DNA of 50,728 bases from positions 1-50,728 of the forward strand of contig JAZKEQ010000057.1 in the NCBI GenBank assembly GCA_040386935.1. Reading direction: 5' to 3'. Below the pieces are notes generated by a model. That model did not search any database. It saw nothing but the letters and a program-made list of their open reading frames with translations, and had not been told where the DNA came from. The stretch is from JABMMZ01 sp040386935. Lineage in GTDB: Bacteria > Bacteroidota > Bacteroidia > NS11-12g > UBA955. Positions 26,550 through 35,907 of the stretch are shown here, piece by piece. Made by a program: the position numbers and the translations under genes. Within the stretch, counting starts at the first letter, position 1. Every line of letters starts with the position of its first letter.

Positions 26550-27206
26550 TCAAATCAATTTATTGCGAATTGCATATTGTGTCAGTTCAACATTAGACTT
26601 CATTGCTAGTTTTTCCATTAGGCGAGCCCTGTAAGTCGCTACTGTAGCAGGGCTTATACACAATTTATCTGCTATTTCCTTTACTGTTTTAGCAGAGGCT
26701 ATCAGGCATAAAATTTCAAATTCCCTGTTTGAAAGCAGCTCTTGAGCTCTTGCAATTTCAGCTTTCTCATACAACATTTTCAGTTCAGCATTTTTTAATT
26801 CCAGTTCAGCAGAAATTTTTTGTTTTTCTAATTCAACTTTCTTCAGCTTAAGATTGCGCAACAACACTTCTGGTAATCTTTTAAAACTGGCTTTAAGCAT
26901 AAAATCATCCACACCCTCACTCTGGCATTCCATAGCCAGATTTTCTGTCAAGGAACCTGTCACAAGAATAAATGGCACATTCAACCCCATATCCTTAAAC
27001 AATTTAAATGCATGCATCCCATTAAACATTGGCATTGAATAATCCGCCAGTACTATATCAGGAATAAATTCTGTGAGTGCTGAAAGAAAGTCCTGTTTAT
27101 TGGAAACATGGAGATAGCTGTTTTTTAAACCGGTTTTATCCAACTCCCGTTTCATCAACTCTACATCTTGAGGATTGTCTTCTAAAAATAGAATTTTATA
27201 ACTCAT
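26550..27206 (-). CDS. LuxR/NarL-type response regulator
   Basis: 218 residues. A receiver domain (about 3-120) has an acidic residue pair (ED) in ILFLEDNPQD and the phospho-acceptor Asp in DIVLADYSMP; the usual KP is replaced by KA. A short coiled linker (about 120-155) leads to a LuxR helix-turn-helix (about 157-215) with LSNREFEILCLIA and KEIADKLCISPATVATYRARL. Its receiver strongly resembles that of the hybrid kinase at 31004 (PDIVLADYSMP against PDIILSDHSLP, then PFILVTGS against PFILITSS). It is divergent from the kinase operon and lies upstream of the giant surface gene, so it may link the two. Confidence 0.92.
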   Translation of the reverse strand: MSYKILFLEDNPQDVELMKRELDKTGLKNSYLHVSNKQDFLSALTEFIPDIVLADYSMPMFNGMHAFKLFKDMGLNVPFILVTGSLTENLAMECQSEGVDDFMLKASFKRLPEVLLRNLKLKKVELEKQKISAELELKNAELKMLYEKAEIARAQELLSNREFEILCLIASAKTVKEIADKLCISPATVATYRARLMEKLAMKSNVELTQYAIRNKLI

Positions 27207-27761
27207 TTAAATTATTTGCGGTTTGTTTTACAAAGCAATACAAAACTATAACAAATAAAATGCTCAGATGTTTCGTTTTTTCAACAGTCTTGTCTATAAA
27301 TGTCTTTCATCTATTGCTTTCAGTCAGAGAATAATCCGGCATTTTTTTTTACCTATTTTACATTGTCATCGATTATACCACCCTTTCCCCCTTGTAATGG
27401 CTATATAGATGAATTTAGCTGCCATTTTTTAACTTTATAAAAAAAACAAAATAATTAAATATTTCAGGAAGGCCTAAATACAATACACTCAATATTTTGA
27501 AATAACCTTAAGCCTTCAATAATATATCACAAATAAAGAAAATATATCAAATCCATCATCACAATTATATTATTTAGTTTATGTAAACCAGAAAATATAA
27601 AAAATATAATTAAAATAAAAGTATCATATATTGATTTTTAATGCAATATTTGCCATAACCGTGTCAGTCAAATCTAATTATTTGGCAAGCATATATCGAA
27701 TCAGGCAGCACTTCGTTTTCTTGCTGAATCATTAAATCAGTTGACATTAATACATTTATTA
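27207..27761. other. Divergent intergenic region between the regulator and kinase operon
   Basis: 555 AT-rich bases with no gene. A TAnnTTTG box on the minus strand (27241-27248, reading TAGTTTTG) lies 34 nt upstream of the LuxR-type gene. A near-match TACATTTA lies 3 nt before the ATG of the kinase gene (27751-27758). No clear hairpins or direct repeats were seen. Confidence 0.5.
27241..27248 (-). promoter_or_regulatory. Possible -7 box (TAGTTTTG) of the LuxR-type regulator
   Basis: It matches TAnnTTTG and lies 34 nt before the ATG at 27206. No -33 TTG at the usual distance. Confidence 0.3.
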
Positions 27762-30569
27762 ATGGCGAATAAAAACCAAATAACTAAGCCTTCTGGCGAT
27801 ACGCTTAACATTACACCCGAGCATCAGCAGATGTTGTATACTGCTATTGTCAATTATTCTGAAGACGCCATTTTAAGCACAACACTTGATGGAATTGTAA
27901 CGAGTTGGAACCGGGGTGCTGAAAATATATTTGGCTTTTCAGCTGCTGAGATAATCGGCAAAAATACTTCAATTATTATTCCTAATCATTTAACAAAACA
28001 AGATGAGGAAATATTGAACAAAATCAGATCAGGGCTGGCCGTTGATCATTTTGAAACAGAACGCATCAGAAAGAATGGAGAAACTATTTCCGTATCGCTG
28101 ATGGTATCCCCCATCAAAGATGCAGATGGAACCATCATTGGCGCATCCAAAATTTCAAGGGACATTACAAAACAAAAAAATGCAGAGGCAGAAATAAAAA
28201 GATTAAACTCAGAACTGGATTTAAAGGTTTTGAAAAGAACTGAAGAATTGCAGAAAGCAAAAGATGAACTCTCGGGAGCACTTGAAAGCACTTCCTTTTT
28301 GGCCGGCATTGCTGCCAATATTCAAGACCCTGTCATTACATCTGATGCCAATTCGTTAATTACAAGATGGAACGCTACTGCTGAGCGATTATTGGAGTGG
28401 AAAAGTGAAGAAGTAATAGGAAGAAGTACTGTTGACGTGTTAAAGGTTATTTACAATCATCAAAGCCGAGAACAAATTTTGATATCGTTTGCTGAAAAAG
28501 GGTACTGGCAAGGAGAAGTTATATACCACACCAAATCCGGCAAGCCCCTCAATGTATTAGTTACAGCATCTACGATGAAAGATGCGACAGGCACAACAAT
28601 AGGTAATCTCATCATCGCCAGAGATATTACTGAACGCATAGACTCGGAAAAAAAATTCAAGGAATTTGAACACTTTTTTAATAACAGTAACGATTTATCC
28701 TGCATAGCCAATAATGATGGTTTTTTTGAAATTATTAATCCTTGCTTTGAACAAGCCCTCGGCTATTCTCACAACGAACTTTCAAATTATCCATTTATAG
28801 ATTTTGTACACCCCGATGACATAGCTGCAACAATTACTGAATATGAAAAATTAAAAGCCGGAGCCACTGTCATCCATTTTCACAACAGATACAGGGCTAA
28901 AAATGGCAATTACTTACTGCTCGACTGGAATGCAACGCCTAACCCCATTACCGGTAAAATATATTGCATTGCACGCGACATCACAGCAAGAAAGAAGGCC
29001 GAAGATGATTTGAGCAAATTAAATGAAGAACTTGAACAAAAGGTACAAGAACGAACTGAACAAATAACGAAGAGTGAGGTGCAATACCGCCACTTATTCG
29101 ACAATAATCCTATGCCCATGTGGGTTATTGATTTAAAAACATTTAAATTTTTGGATGTCAATAAAATGGCCATTATACAATATGGCTATAGCCGCCTTGA
29201 ATTTTTAAGTATGACTGCTGTTGATATACGCCCGATTGAAGACAGAGAGATATTTATAAATTCTGATCACGCTACAACAACATCCAAAGACAATTATAAA
29301 AGAGGCATTTGGCGACACCGTAAAAAAGACGGCACGATTATACAAGTTGATATTAATGCCCATGAAATAACTTTCGAAGGCATACCGGCTAGACTGATAC
29401 TGGCAATGGATGTAACAGAACAAAAAGAGGCTGAAGAAAAATTGATATCAAGCGAAATGCGATTTCGTTCTTTAATAGAAAACAGTGCAGAGGGCATTGC
29501 TATGACAGATGAATTGTCTAACAGCCTTTACAGAAGTCCGGCAGCAAATAAAATAATGGGGCCGATAACAAATGATAAAACCATTAATCTTACACATCCT
29601 GACGACATCCCTAAGTTAAAAGAAACTCATATCAAAGTCATGCAAAACCCGGGTGTAACATTCCCATTCCAGGGCAGATTCATGCATGCATCCGGCAATT
29701 ACATTTGGCTGGAAGGCACATTCACCAATCTACTACATATTAAGGGTGTGAATGCTATAGTTGCGAATTACCGCGACATTACAGAACGCAAAAAAGCTGA
29801 AGAGGAAATCAGGCTACTGAATGAAAATCTTGAGAAAAAAGTAGCCGAACGCACTGAACAATTAGAGAGCGTCAATAAGGAACTTGAATCATTTTCATAT
29901 TCGGTATCACATGACTTAAGAACCCCTCTACGCGCAATTAACGGCTATTCAAAAATATTGGAAGAGGATTATTACAATCTGTTTGATGAAGAGGGTAAGC
30001 GATTACTTTCAACTGTTCAACAAAATGCTGCAAAAATGGGAAATCTGATTGATGATTTACTCACTTTTTCGAGACTGGGAAAAAAGGAAATAGTAAAAAC
30101 CAAAGTCGATATGACCATTTTGATAGAAAACAATATAGCTGAATTAAACAATATTGACAGTGAGAAAACAACTATTACAATTGACAAATTGCACACTGCC
30201 CTAGCCGACAGCGCATTGATGAATCAGGTATGGGCCAACTTACTGTCCAATGCCATTAAATATTCCAATAAAAAAGACCACCCAATTATAATCATATCAT
30301 CTGAAAAAACAGAGCATGAGATTATTTATTCAATTACTGATAATGGTGCGGGTTTCGACATGGCTTATGCCGATAAATTATTTGGTGTATTTCAACGCTT
30401 GCATGGCTCCTCCGAATTTGAAGGAACAGGCGTAGGCCTTGCTCTGGTACATAGAATCATATCAAAACACGGTGGGCGGATATGGGCAAAAGGTGAAATT
30501 GACAAAGGTGCTACATTTTATTTTACTATCCCGATAAACACTTCTAATAAAAATTATGGAAAACAATGA
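27762..30569 (+). CDS. Multi-PAS sensor histidine kinase
   Basis: 935 residues from the ATG at 27762; a TTG at 27741 is less likely. There is no signal peptide or membrane helix, so it is a cytosolic sensor. Five PAS modules follow each other (about 20-130, 170-280, 290-410, 440-560, 565-685), several joined by coiled coils ending in ERTE. HisKA follows with the phospho-acceptor His in YSVSHDLRTPLRAINGYS, then HATPase with the N-box NLLSNAIKYS and G-boxes DNGAGFD and GTGVGLALV. This C-terminal type is shared with bacteriophytochrome-like kinases that pair with Rcp1-type receivers, and such a receiver gene overlaps its end by 14 bases. PAS ligands are unknown. Confidence 0.92.
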   Translation: MANKNQITKPSGDTLNITPEHQQMLYTAIVNYSEDAILSTTLDGIVTSWNRGAENIFGFSAAEIIGKNTSIIIPNHLTKQDEEILNKIRSGLAVDHFETERIRKNGETISVSLMVSPIKDADGTIIGASKISRDITKQKNAEAEIKRLNSELDLKVLKRTEELQKAKDELSGALESTSFLAGIAANIQDPVITSDANSLITRWNATAERLLEWKSEEVIGRSTVDVLKVIYNHQSREQILISFAEKGYWQGEVIYHTKSGKPLNVLVTASTMKDATGTTIGNLIIARDITERIDSEKKFKEFEHFFNNSNDLSCIANNDGFFEIINPCFEQALGYSHNELSNYPFIDFVHPDDIAATITEYEKLKAGATVIHFHNRYRAKNGNYLLLDWNATPNPITGKIYCIARDITARKKAEDDLSKLNEELEQKVQERTEQITKSEVQYRHLFDNNPMPMWVIDLKTFKFLDVNKMAIIQYGYSRLEFLSMTAVDIRPIEDREIFINSDHATTTSKDNYKRGIWRHRKKDGTIIQVDINAHEITFEGIPARLILAMDVTEQKEAEEKLISSEMRFRSLIENSAEGIAMTDELSNSLYRSPAANKIMGPITNDKTINLTHPDDIPKLKETHIKVMQNPGVTFPFQGRFMHASGNYIWLEGTFTNLLHIKGVNAIVANYRDITERKKAEEEIRLLNENLEKKVAERTEQLESVNKELESFSYSVSHDLRTPLRAINGYSKILEEDYYNLFDEEGKRLLSTVQQNAAKMGNLIDDLLTFSRLGKKEIVKTKVDMTILIENNIAELNNIDSEKTTITIDKLHTALADSALMNQVWANLLSNAIKYSNKKDHPIIIISSEKTEHEIIYSITDNGAGFDMAYADKLFGVFQRLHGSSEFEGTGVGLALVHRIISKHGGRIWAKGEIDKGATFYFTIPINTSNKNYGKQ

Positions 30570-30996
30570 ACTAGAAATCCTTCTGATCGAAGACAACGTT
30601 AACGATGCTGAATTAACCACCAGGGCGTTAAAGAAAAATAAGATTGCCAACCATATTATCCATTTACACGATGGTGCAATCGCATTGGATTTTTTATTTG
30701 GCAAAGGTGATTATGAAGGTCGCAACACCAAAAACAAACCAAAGGTTATACTACTTGATTTAAAGATGCCAAAAATCAGTGGCTTAGAAGTACTTGAACA
30801 ATTAAAATCCAATACTCTCACCAAGCATATTCCAGTGGTAATGCTTACTTCATCCAAAGAACATCCTGATATTGAAAAGGCTTATGAATTGGGTGCCAAC
30901 AGCTATATTGTAAAGCCTGTAGACTTTGAAAGTTTTCGAAAAACTGTTAATGATTTAGGCGTATATTGGCTCATGCTCAACCAACCCCTTTTATAA
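30556..30996 (+). CDS. Rcp1-like single-domain response regulator
   Basis: 146 residues, a stand-alone receiver. The acidic pair lies in LLIEDNVNDAEL, the phospho-acceptor Asp in VILLDLKMP, and the conserved Lys in YIVKPVDF. The extended loop with GDYEGRNTKNKP and the ending FRKTVNDLGVYW are typical of Rcp1-type regulators, which have no output domain and pass phosphate between kinases. The start overlaps the preceding kinase by 14 bases and the next gene begins 7 bases after its stop, so the three are translationally coupled. Confidence 0.94.
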   Translation: MENNELEILLIEDNVNDAELTTRALKKNKIANHIIHLHDGAIALDFLFGKGDYEGRNTKNKPKVILLDLKMPKISGLEVLEQLKSNTLTKHIPVVMLTSSKEHPDIEKAYELGANSYIVKPVDFESFRKTVNDLGVYWLMLNQPLL

Positions 30997-31003
30997 TACC
31001 AAT

Positions 31004-34000
31004 TTGAATAAATCAATTCAACATACTATTAAAATACTTCATCTTGAAGACACTCCTACTGATGCAGAATTAGTAGAGCGTGAATTAAAAAAAGGCAATA
31101 TTCAATTTGAAAAACTAATAGTTGACAATAAGACTGATTATGAAAAAGCATTAACAGATTTCTCACCGGACATCATACTCTCAGACCATTCTCTCCCCTC
31201 TTTTGATTCCATCTTGGCTTTAAAAATAGTTAAAGCCCGCAATATTAATATCCCTTTTATATTGATTACATCTTCAGTAAACGAAGAATTTGCCGTTACA
31301 ATAATGAAAGAAGGTGCTTCTGATTATGTATTGAAGGATCGCTTACAAAGATTACCTGCAGCTATTGCCAACTCTCTTGAAAAATATAATCTCGAACTAG
31401 AGAAACACAAGTTCAATGAATTGTTGATTGTCAATGAAAAGCGATATCGTTCATTGATAGAAAAAAGTTCTGACATGGTAACGATATTATCCGGTGAAGG
31501 ACTAATACAATATTGCAGCCAATCAGTCGAAAAAATATTGGGTTATTCGACTGAGGAATTCAAACTCAAAAATGCAGTTGAACTGATACACCCTGACGAT
31601 ATCGCTGTATTTGCTGAAGGCCGAAAAGAATTACTCAAAACACCAGGACAAACTTTCAATACCTCGTTAAGAATAAAACACAAAAACGGACAATGGCGTT
31701 GGATAGAAACTGCGCTTACCAACATGCTGGAAGAACCGGCTATCTATGGTTTAGTAGCTAACTTTAAAGACATATCTGACAAAAAAATAGCCGAACAAAT
31801 AAGAGAATTTGATCGCAACAATCTTAATGCACTCATTAATAATACTAAGGATTTGATGTGGAGTGTTAATACTGATTTAAATCTTATCACCTCTAACAAT
31901 CAATTTGATGAAATGGTCAAATTTATGACCGGTAAAAGCATTACGAAAGGAGAAAGCGTACTTTCAGTAGGATTTTCTGAAGATCAGATTACAAGATTCA
32001 AATCATATTATCAACGCGCTCTTAAGGGTGAGACATTTACGGTTTTAGAATATTCACAAATTCCGGATGATTATTGGTCTGAAATTTCCTTCAACCCGAT
32101 ATATAAAGATAATAAAGTTATCGGGACTGCCTGCAAGGCTCACGATATTACTCAAACAAAAATAACTGAGGCAAACCTCCACCTAAGCAAATCGCGCTTG
32201 ATAGAAGCTCAGGCCCTTTCAAAAATAGGCAATTGGGAAACTGATTTAAAAACATTAAAGGTTATCTGGTCTGCTGAAACTTACCGTATTTTTGGATGTC
32301 AACCCGAAGATTTCAGTTCATCTCATCCTGATTTTTTGAAATTTGTACACCCTGATGATCTTAAAAGAGTGAGTGATGCATTCGACACCTCCTATCAATC
32401 TAAGTCAGTCAATATTATAGAGCACAGGATAATTACCCCATCAGGAGAAATAAAACATGTGGAAGAAAGATGGCGTATTGTTTTTTCAGATGAAGGACAA
32501 GCAATTAGAGCGATGGGCACTAGTCAAGATATTACTGAAAGGAAAATTGGCGAAGAAAAATTAAAAAAAAGCGAGGCACTACTATCAGAATCACAACGAC
32601 TCGCGCACCTAGGCAATTGGATGGTAGATTTTAAAACAGAAAAAGCTATTTGGTCGGAAGAAACCTGTCGGATATACGGCATTCCGGCCGATGAAAATAT
32701 TCATGAATATTCAGATTTAATTGCTTTTGTTCACCCCGAAGACAAAGAGAATGTAATGACTACAATCAATGATGCCATGCAAACACATGGAGATACTGAA
32801 TTGAATCATCGCATCGTATTAAAAGACGGCACTGTTAAACATGTTTATTCAAAAACAAGATTTGAATTTGATGAAACCGGCTTACCAAGTGGATTATACG
32901 GGATTACCCTTGATGTTACAACCAGAAAAAAAACAGAATTATTGCTTCAGAAAAGTGAAGCATTTAGTATTGGTGTGCTTAATTCACTGAGCGCACACAT
33001 TGCTGTAATAGACAAAGAAGGTGTCATCATTGCTGTAAATGAATCGTGGAAAAGATTTGGTGCTGAAAATGGCGAAACAAGTTTTAAAAGAATTAATGTA
33101 TACAGTAATTACTTTGATGTGTGTGCAAAATCATCAGATGAGGGCATTGAAGACGCCACAATAGTATTGAAGGCCATGCATGATATCATCGATGGAACTA
33201 TCAATGATTTTTATTTTGAATACCCTTGCCACTCCCCAAATGAATTGCGGTGGTTTGGATTAACTTTAAGGAAATTCGAAAGCGATAATTCATTAATGGT
33301 TGTATCGCATCAAAATATTTCTGAACGCAAACTGGTTGAATTGGAGCGGACAAAAATTACAGAAGATTTAACTCAAAGAAATAATGACCTTGAACAATTT
33401 GCCTATATCATCTCACATAATCTAAGAGGCCCTGTTGTAAACATAATGGGAATTTCAACAGCAATGGAAGATTTAAGCAATGATGAGGAAAACAAATTGA
33501 TACTGAATAATGCCTTAAATAAATCAGTAGCAAAATTAGATGAAGTCGTAAAAGATTTGAATCATATCTTACAAGTTAAACGCGAAATTAATGAAACAAA
33601 AGAATTAGTATTTCTTCCTAATTTAGTAGAGGATATTAAAATAAGCATTGCAAATTTAATAGATAAAAACAATGTCACTATCCAATGTAATTTTTCGGAA
33701 GTATCAGAATTTACAACTATTAAAAGTTACATATATAGCATTTTTTATAATCTGATAATCAATAGTATTAAATTTAAACAACCCAATATTCAGCCAATTA
33801 TTAAAATAAAAAGCAGTTTACAAAACGGGCAAATGGTATTAACTTTTAAAGACAATGGTTTGGGCATTGATTTAAATAAAAAAGGGGTTCAGGTATTTGG
33901 ACTTTATAAACGTTTTCACGCTAATATAGAGGGCAAAGGCATGGGTTTGTTTATGGTAAAGACACAAGTAGAATCATTGGGTGGCAAAATAAACATCAGC

Positions 34001-34042
34001 AGCAAAGTGAATATTGGAACTGAATTTACATTGGTATTTTAA
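31004..34042 (+). CDS. Hybrid receiver-PAS sensor histidine kinase
   Basis: 1012 residues starting at TTG; no ATG is available near the frame start. An N-terminal receiver (about 8-125) has a phospho-acceptor Asp in DIILSDHSLP. Five PAS-like modules follow (about 145-265, 270-385, 395-510, 515-640, 645-775); the third and fourth are near duplicates (LSKIGNWETDLKTLKVIWS and LAHLGNWMVDFKTEKAIWS). HisKA has its His in YIISHNLRGPVVN, and HATPase shows NLIINSIKFKQ, DNGLGIDL and GKGMGLFMV. The protein is cytosolic. The receiver placed before the PAS array suggests that phosphate from the Rcp1-like protein or the first kinase controls this enzyme. Confidence 0.9.
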   Translation: MNKSIQHTIKILHLEDTPTDAELVERELKKGNIQFEKLIVDNKTDYEKALTDFSPDIILSDHSLPSFDSILALKIVKARNINIPFILITSSVNEEFAVTIMKEGASDYVLKDRLQRLPAAIANSLEKYNLELEKHKFNELLIVNEKRYRSLIEKSSDMVTILSGEGLIQYCSQSVEKILGYSTEEFKLKNAVELIHPDDIAVFAEGRKELLKTPGQTFNTSLRIKHKNGQWRWIETALTNMLEEPAIYGLVANFKDISDKKIAEQIREFDRNNLNALINNTKDLMWSVNTDLNLITSNNQFDEMVKFMTGKSITKGESVLSVGFSEDQITRFKSYYQRALKGETFTVLEYSQIPDDYWSEISFNPIYKDNKVIGTACKAHDITQTKITEANLHLSKSRLIEAQALSKIGNWETDLKTLKVIWSAETYRIFGCQPEDFSSSHPDFLKFVHPDDLKRVSDAFDTSYQSKSVNIIEHRIITPSGEIKHVEERWRIVFSDEGQAIRAMGTSQDITERKIGEEKLKKSEALLSESQRLAHLGNWMVDFKTEKAIWSEETCRIYGIPADENIHEYSDLIAFVHPEDKENVMTTINDAMQTHGDTELNHRIVLKDGTVKHVYSKTRFEFDETGLPSGLYGITLDVTTRKKTELLLQKSEAFSIGVLNSLSAHIAVIDKEGVIIAVNESWKRFGAENGETSFKRINVYSNYFDVCAKSSDEGIEDATIVLKAMHDIIDGTINDFYFEYPCHSPNELRWFGLTLRKFESDNSLMVVSHQNISERKLVELERTKITEDLTQRNNDLEQFAYIISHNLRGPVVNIMGISTAMEDLSNDEENKLILNNALNKSVAKLDEVVKDLNHILQVKREINETKELVFLPNLVEDIKISIANLIDKNNVTIQCNFSEVSEFTTIKSYIYSIFYNLIINSIKFKQPNIQPIIKIKSSLQNGQMVLTFKDNGLGIDLNKKGVQVFGLYKRFHANIEGKGMGLFMVKTQVESLGGKINISSKVNIGTEFTLVF

Positions 34043-34341
34043 CCGCTAAACTTAGCCAGCTAATTGACAATCGTTTTACTATAAAAAATTATAAAAAGTA
34101 TGGTTGGGCCGACTGAGGGGAATTATTAATTGGGTGTTTCCGTAATAGGATACAAAATAATTTGTAGTCGTCCATAAATTTACACTCCATTCAACTTATA
34201 ATTTGCTCCTTTCCATATCAATTCAGGCCATCACATAAATGATGTGTAATTTTCAAAAGAAACTAGCTTTTTAGTGTTCATATGCCGTTATTAATATCCA
34301 CTTTGTTAAATTAGTTTTGTTCTCAATCAATCCAATGCATT
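34043..34341. other. Intergenic region, little recognised
   Basis: 299 bases after the hybrid kinase. One TAnnTTTG box (TAGTTTTG, 34312-34319) lies 22 nt before the next ATG. A short inverted repeat CATCA...TGATG sits near 34230-34246. No terminator with a T-run was recognised. Confidence 0.45.
34312..34319 (+). promoter_or_regulatory. Possible -7 box (TAGTTTTG) of the lipoprotein gene
   Basis: Matches TAnnTTTG and lies 22 nt upstream of the ATG at 34342. No -33 TTG at the usual distance. Confidence 0.35.
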
Positions 34342-35064
34342 ATGAAAAAAATCATTACTAAAATAATTTTCTTCCTGCTAATAAGTTCGTTCTTTTTTAT
34401 CTCCTGTTCGAAAAAAGGAACTAATGAGATTATAGATAACTCACCCGATAGCCTTTCATACATGAGTACTGTTATGGATATTCACAAAGCCAAACCAATG
34501 GCAAACATGAAAGGATATGTTAATTTTACTTTTACTTCCAGTGGTTATTCAGGTCCATGGTGGAAATTCAATTTTTCAACAACAACTGTATTCAAAGTAC
34601 TGGATTCATTTTACACAGATTCAGCCGGCAATTTTTCATTTACTTTAGACAAAGAACAACTTAAAGACTTTTATGGCGCCTATCTAACCTTTGTTGTGCC
34701 TGAAATCTACCAAACACCTGTTGTTATGTCTAAAGATTTTTACAAACTGATTAAAGGCAGTATTATCCCTGTAGACCCATGGGGATATATCCTTGTTAAT
34801 TTCAAAAATTTCGGTTTTACCAATACGGCTTGTGACTACTGCTGGGTGGATGTTTGTAACCCTGCCGACACTTCAAAAATAAAACAATTGGTACATTGGT
34901 CATATAGCACCTTACCTCCTCAAGGGTATTATGCTAAAATGACTCCAGGTCAGTATTTACTAAAAGCCCGGTACTCATGTGGTAGCTTTACTAGAGAAGA
35001 GTTAGTACCTATCACCCTTCTCGGTTATGATACCATTGAGTTAAAAAACTATCTCCATTATTAA
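34342..35064 (+). CDS. Hypothetical lipoprotein
   Basis: 240 residues. A type II signal peptide ends in a lipobox-like FISC before SKKGTNE, so the mature protein is lipidated. The middle has PMANMKGYVNFTFTSSGYSG and FYTDSAGNFSFTLDKEQL, which read like an Ig-like or carboxypeptidase-regulatory beta-sandwich of the sort common in Bacteroidota surface lipoproteins. A four-Cys C-terminal region (CDYCWVDVC, then SCGSF) may form disulfides. No family was recognised. The barrel gene follows 25 bases later and is probably co-transcribed. Confidence 0.75.
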   Translation: MKKIITKIIFFLLISSFFFISCSKKGTNEIIDNSPDSLSYMSTVMDIHKAKPMANMKGYVNFTFTSSGYSGPWWKFNFSTTTVFKVLDSFYTDSAGNFSFTLDKEQLKDFYGAYLTFVVPEIYQTPVVMSKDFYKLIKGSIIPVDPWGYILVNFKNFGFTNTACDYCWVDVCNPADTSKIKQLVHWSYSTLPPQGYYAKMTPGQYLLKARYSCGSFTREELVPITLLGYDTIELKNYLHY

Positions 35065-35089
35065 TATTTTTTCTATATTGCAATGAAAT

Positions 35090-35818
35090 ATGTTTGCAAA
35101 AAAAATATTGGCATTATTGCTTTTGACGATTATGTGTATTAACACTAAAGCATCTGATGTACCAACGCTTAGTAAAAGAAAATCAATTGGTTTTTGGTAT
35201 TCCCCAAATATCAGTTACCGCTATCTGAACAACCAATTAGGGAATAACAACACCAGCAATATTATTAGTTATAGAAACACCAATGAACGCCCCAAATATG
35301 GCTATCAACTAGGCCTTAATTATGCTTATTTTTTGAATGAACAGGTGAGTTTGGAAATTGGCTTAGGACGGACCAATTGGGGTTACAGAAATCCTAATCT
35401 GATATTTGGAGACGACATTGATACTACAGGTTATATCGGCCGAAGTACAATCATTTACAATTTTCACTATTTCGATATGCCATTAAAATTTCAATATGGT
35501 ATTGGTAAAGGTAAATGGCGGTTTGCCCTTACAGCCGGTTTTTCATTTCAGTATTTAACTGATTTGAAATGGAAAAGAATTTCAAAAAAATATTCAGGTG
35601 AAGTAGAGATAGAAAGACATACATCTCAATATAACGGCAGAAAATTTAACTTAGCGCCAATGCTTGGTTTAGGGGTACAATACTTTGCAGATGCGTATTG
35701 GAACATTCAATTAAAACCAACTTATCGTTACGGTGTTATCAGCTTAAACAATACAACACTCACAGAAAATCTATGGAGTCTGGGAGTTGATATTGGGGTC
35801 AATTATTTATTTGACTAG
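35090..35818 (+). CDS. Outer-membrane beta-barrel protein (PorT-like)
   Basis: 242 residues. A signal peptide (about 1-21, ending NTKAS) precedes alternating strands such as FWYSPNISYRYL, YGYQLGLNYAYFL, VSLEIGLGRTNWGYR and FDMPLKFQYGIGKGKWRFALTAG, ending in LGVDIGVNYLF. This matches the outer-membrane beta-barrel domain family of Bacteroidota. It follows a lipoprotein gene, a pairing often seen for envelope complexes. A specific role is not recognisable. Confidence 0.82.
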   Translation: MFAKKILALLLLTIMCINTKASDVPTLSKRKSIGFWYSPNISYRYLNNQLGNNNTSNIISYRNTNERPKYGYQLGLNYAYFLNEQVSLEIGLGRTNWGYRNPNLIFGDDIDTTGYIGRSTIIYNFHYFDMPLKFQYGIGKGKWRFALTAGFSFQYLTDLKWKRISKKYSGEVEIERHTSQYNGRKFNLAPMLGLGVQYFADAYWNIQLKPTYRYGVISLNNTTLTENLWSLGVDIGVNYLFD

Positions 35819-35907
35819 TGCAATACAATTAATATATTTTATTTCACGAATGTACTATTTTCGTAAAACCTGCGTTAAGAGATAAAATAAAAACCAATCC
35901 TACAGCA

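Noticed and set aside
27077..27334. Plus-strand ORF of 85 codons over the start of the LuxR-type gene
   Set aside because: It overlaps the receiver domain antisense and has no recognisable domain.
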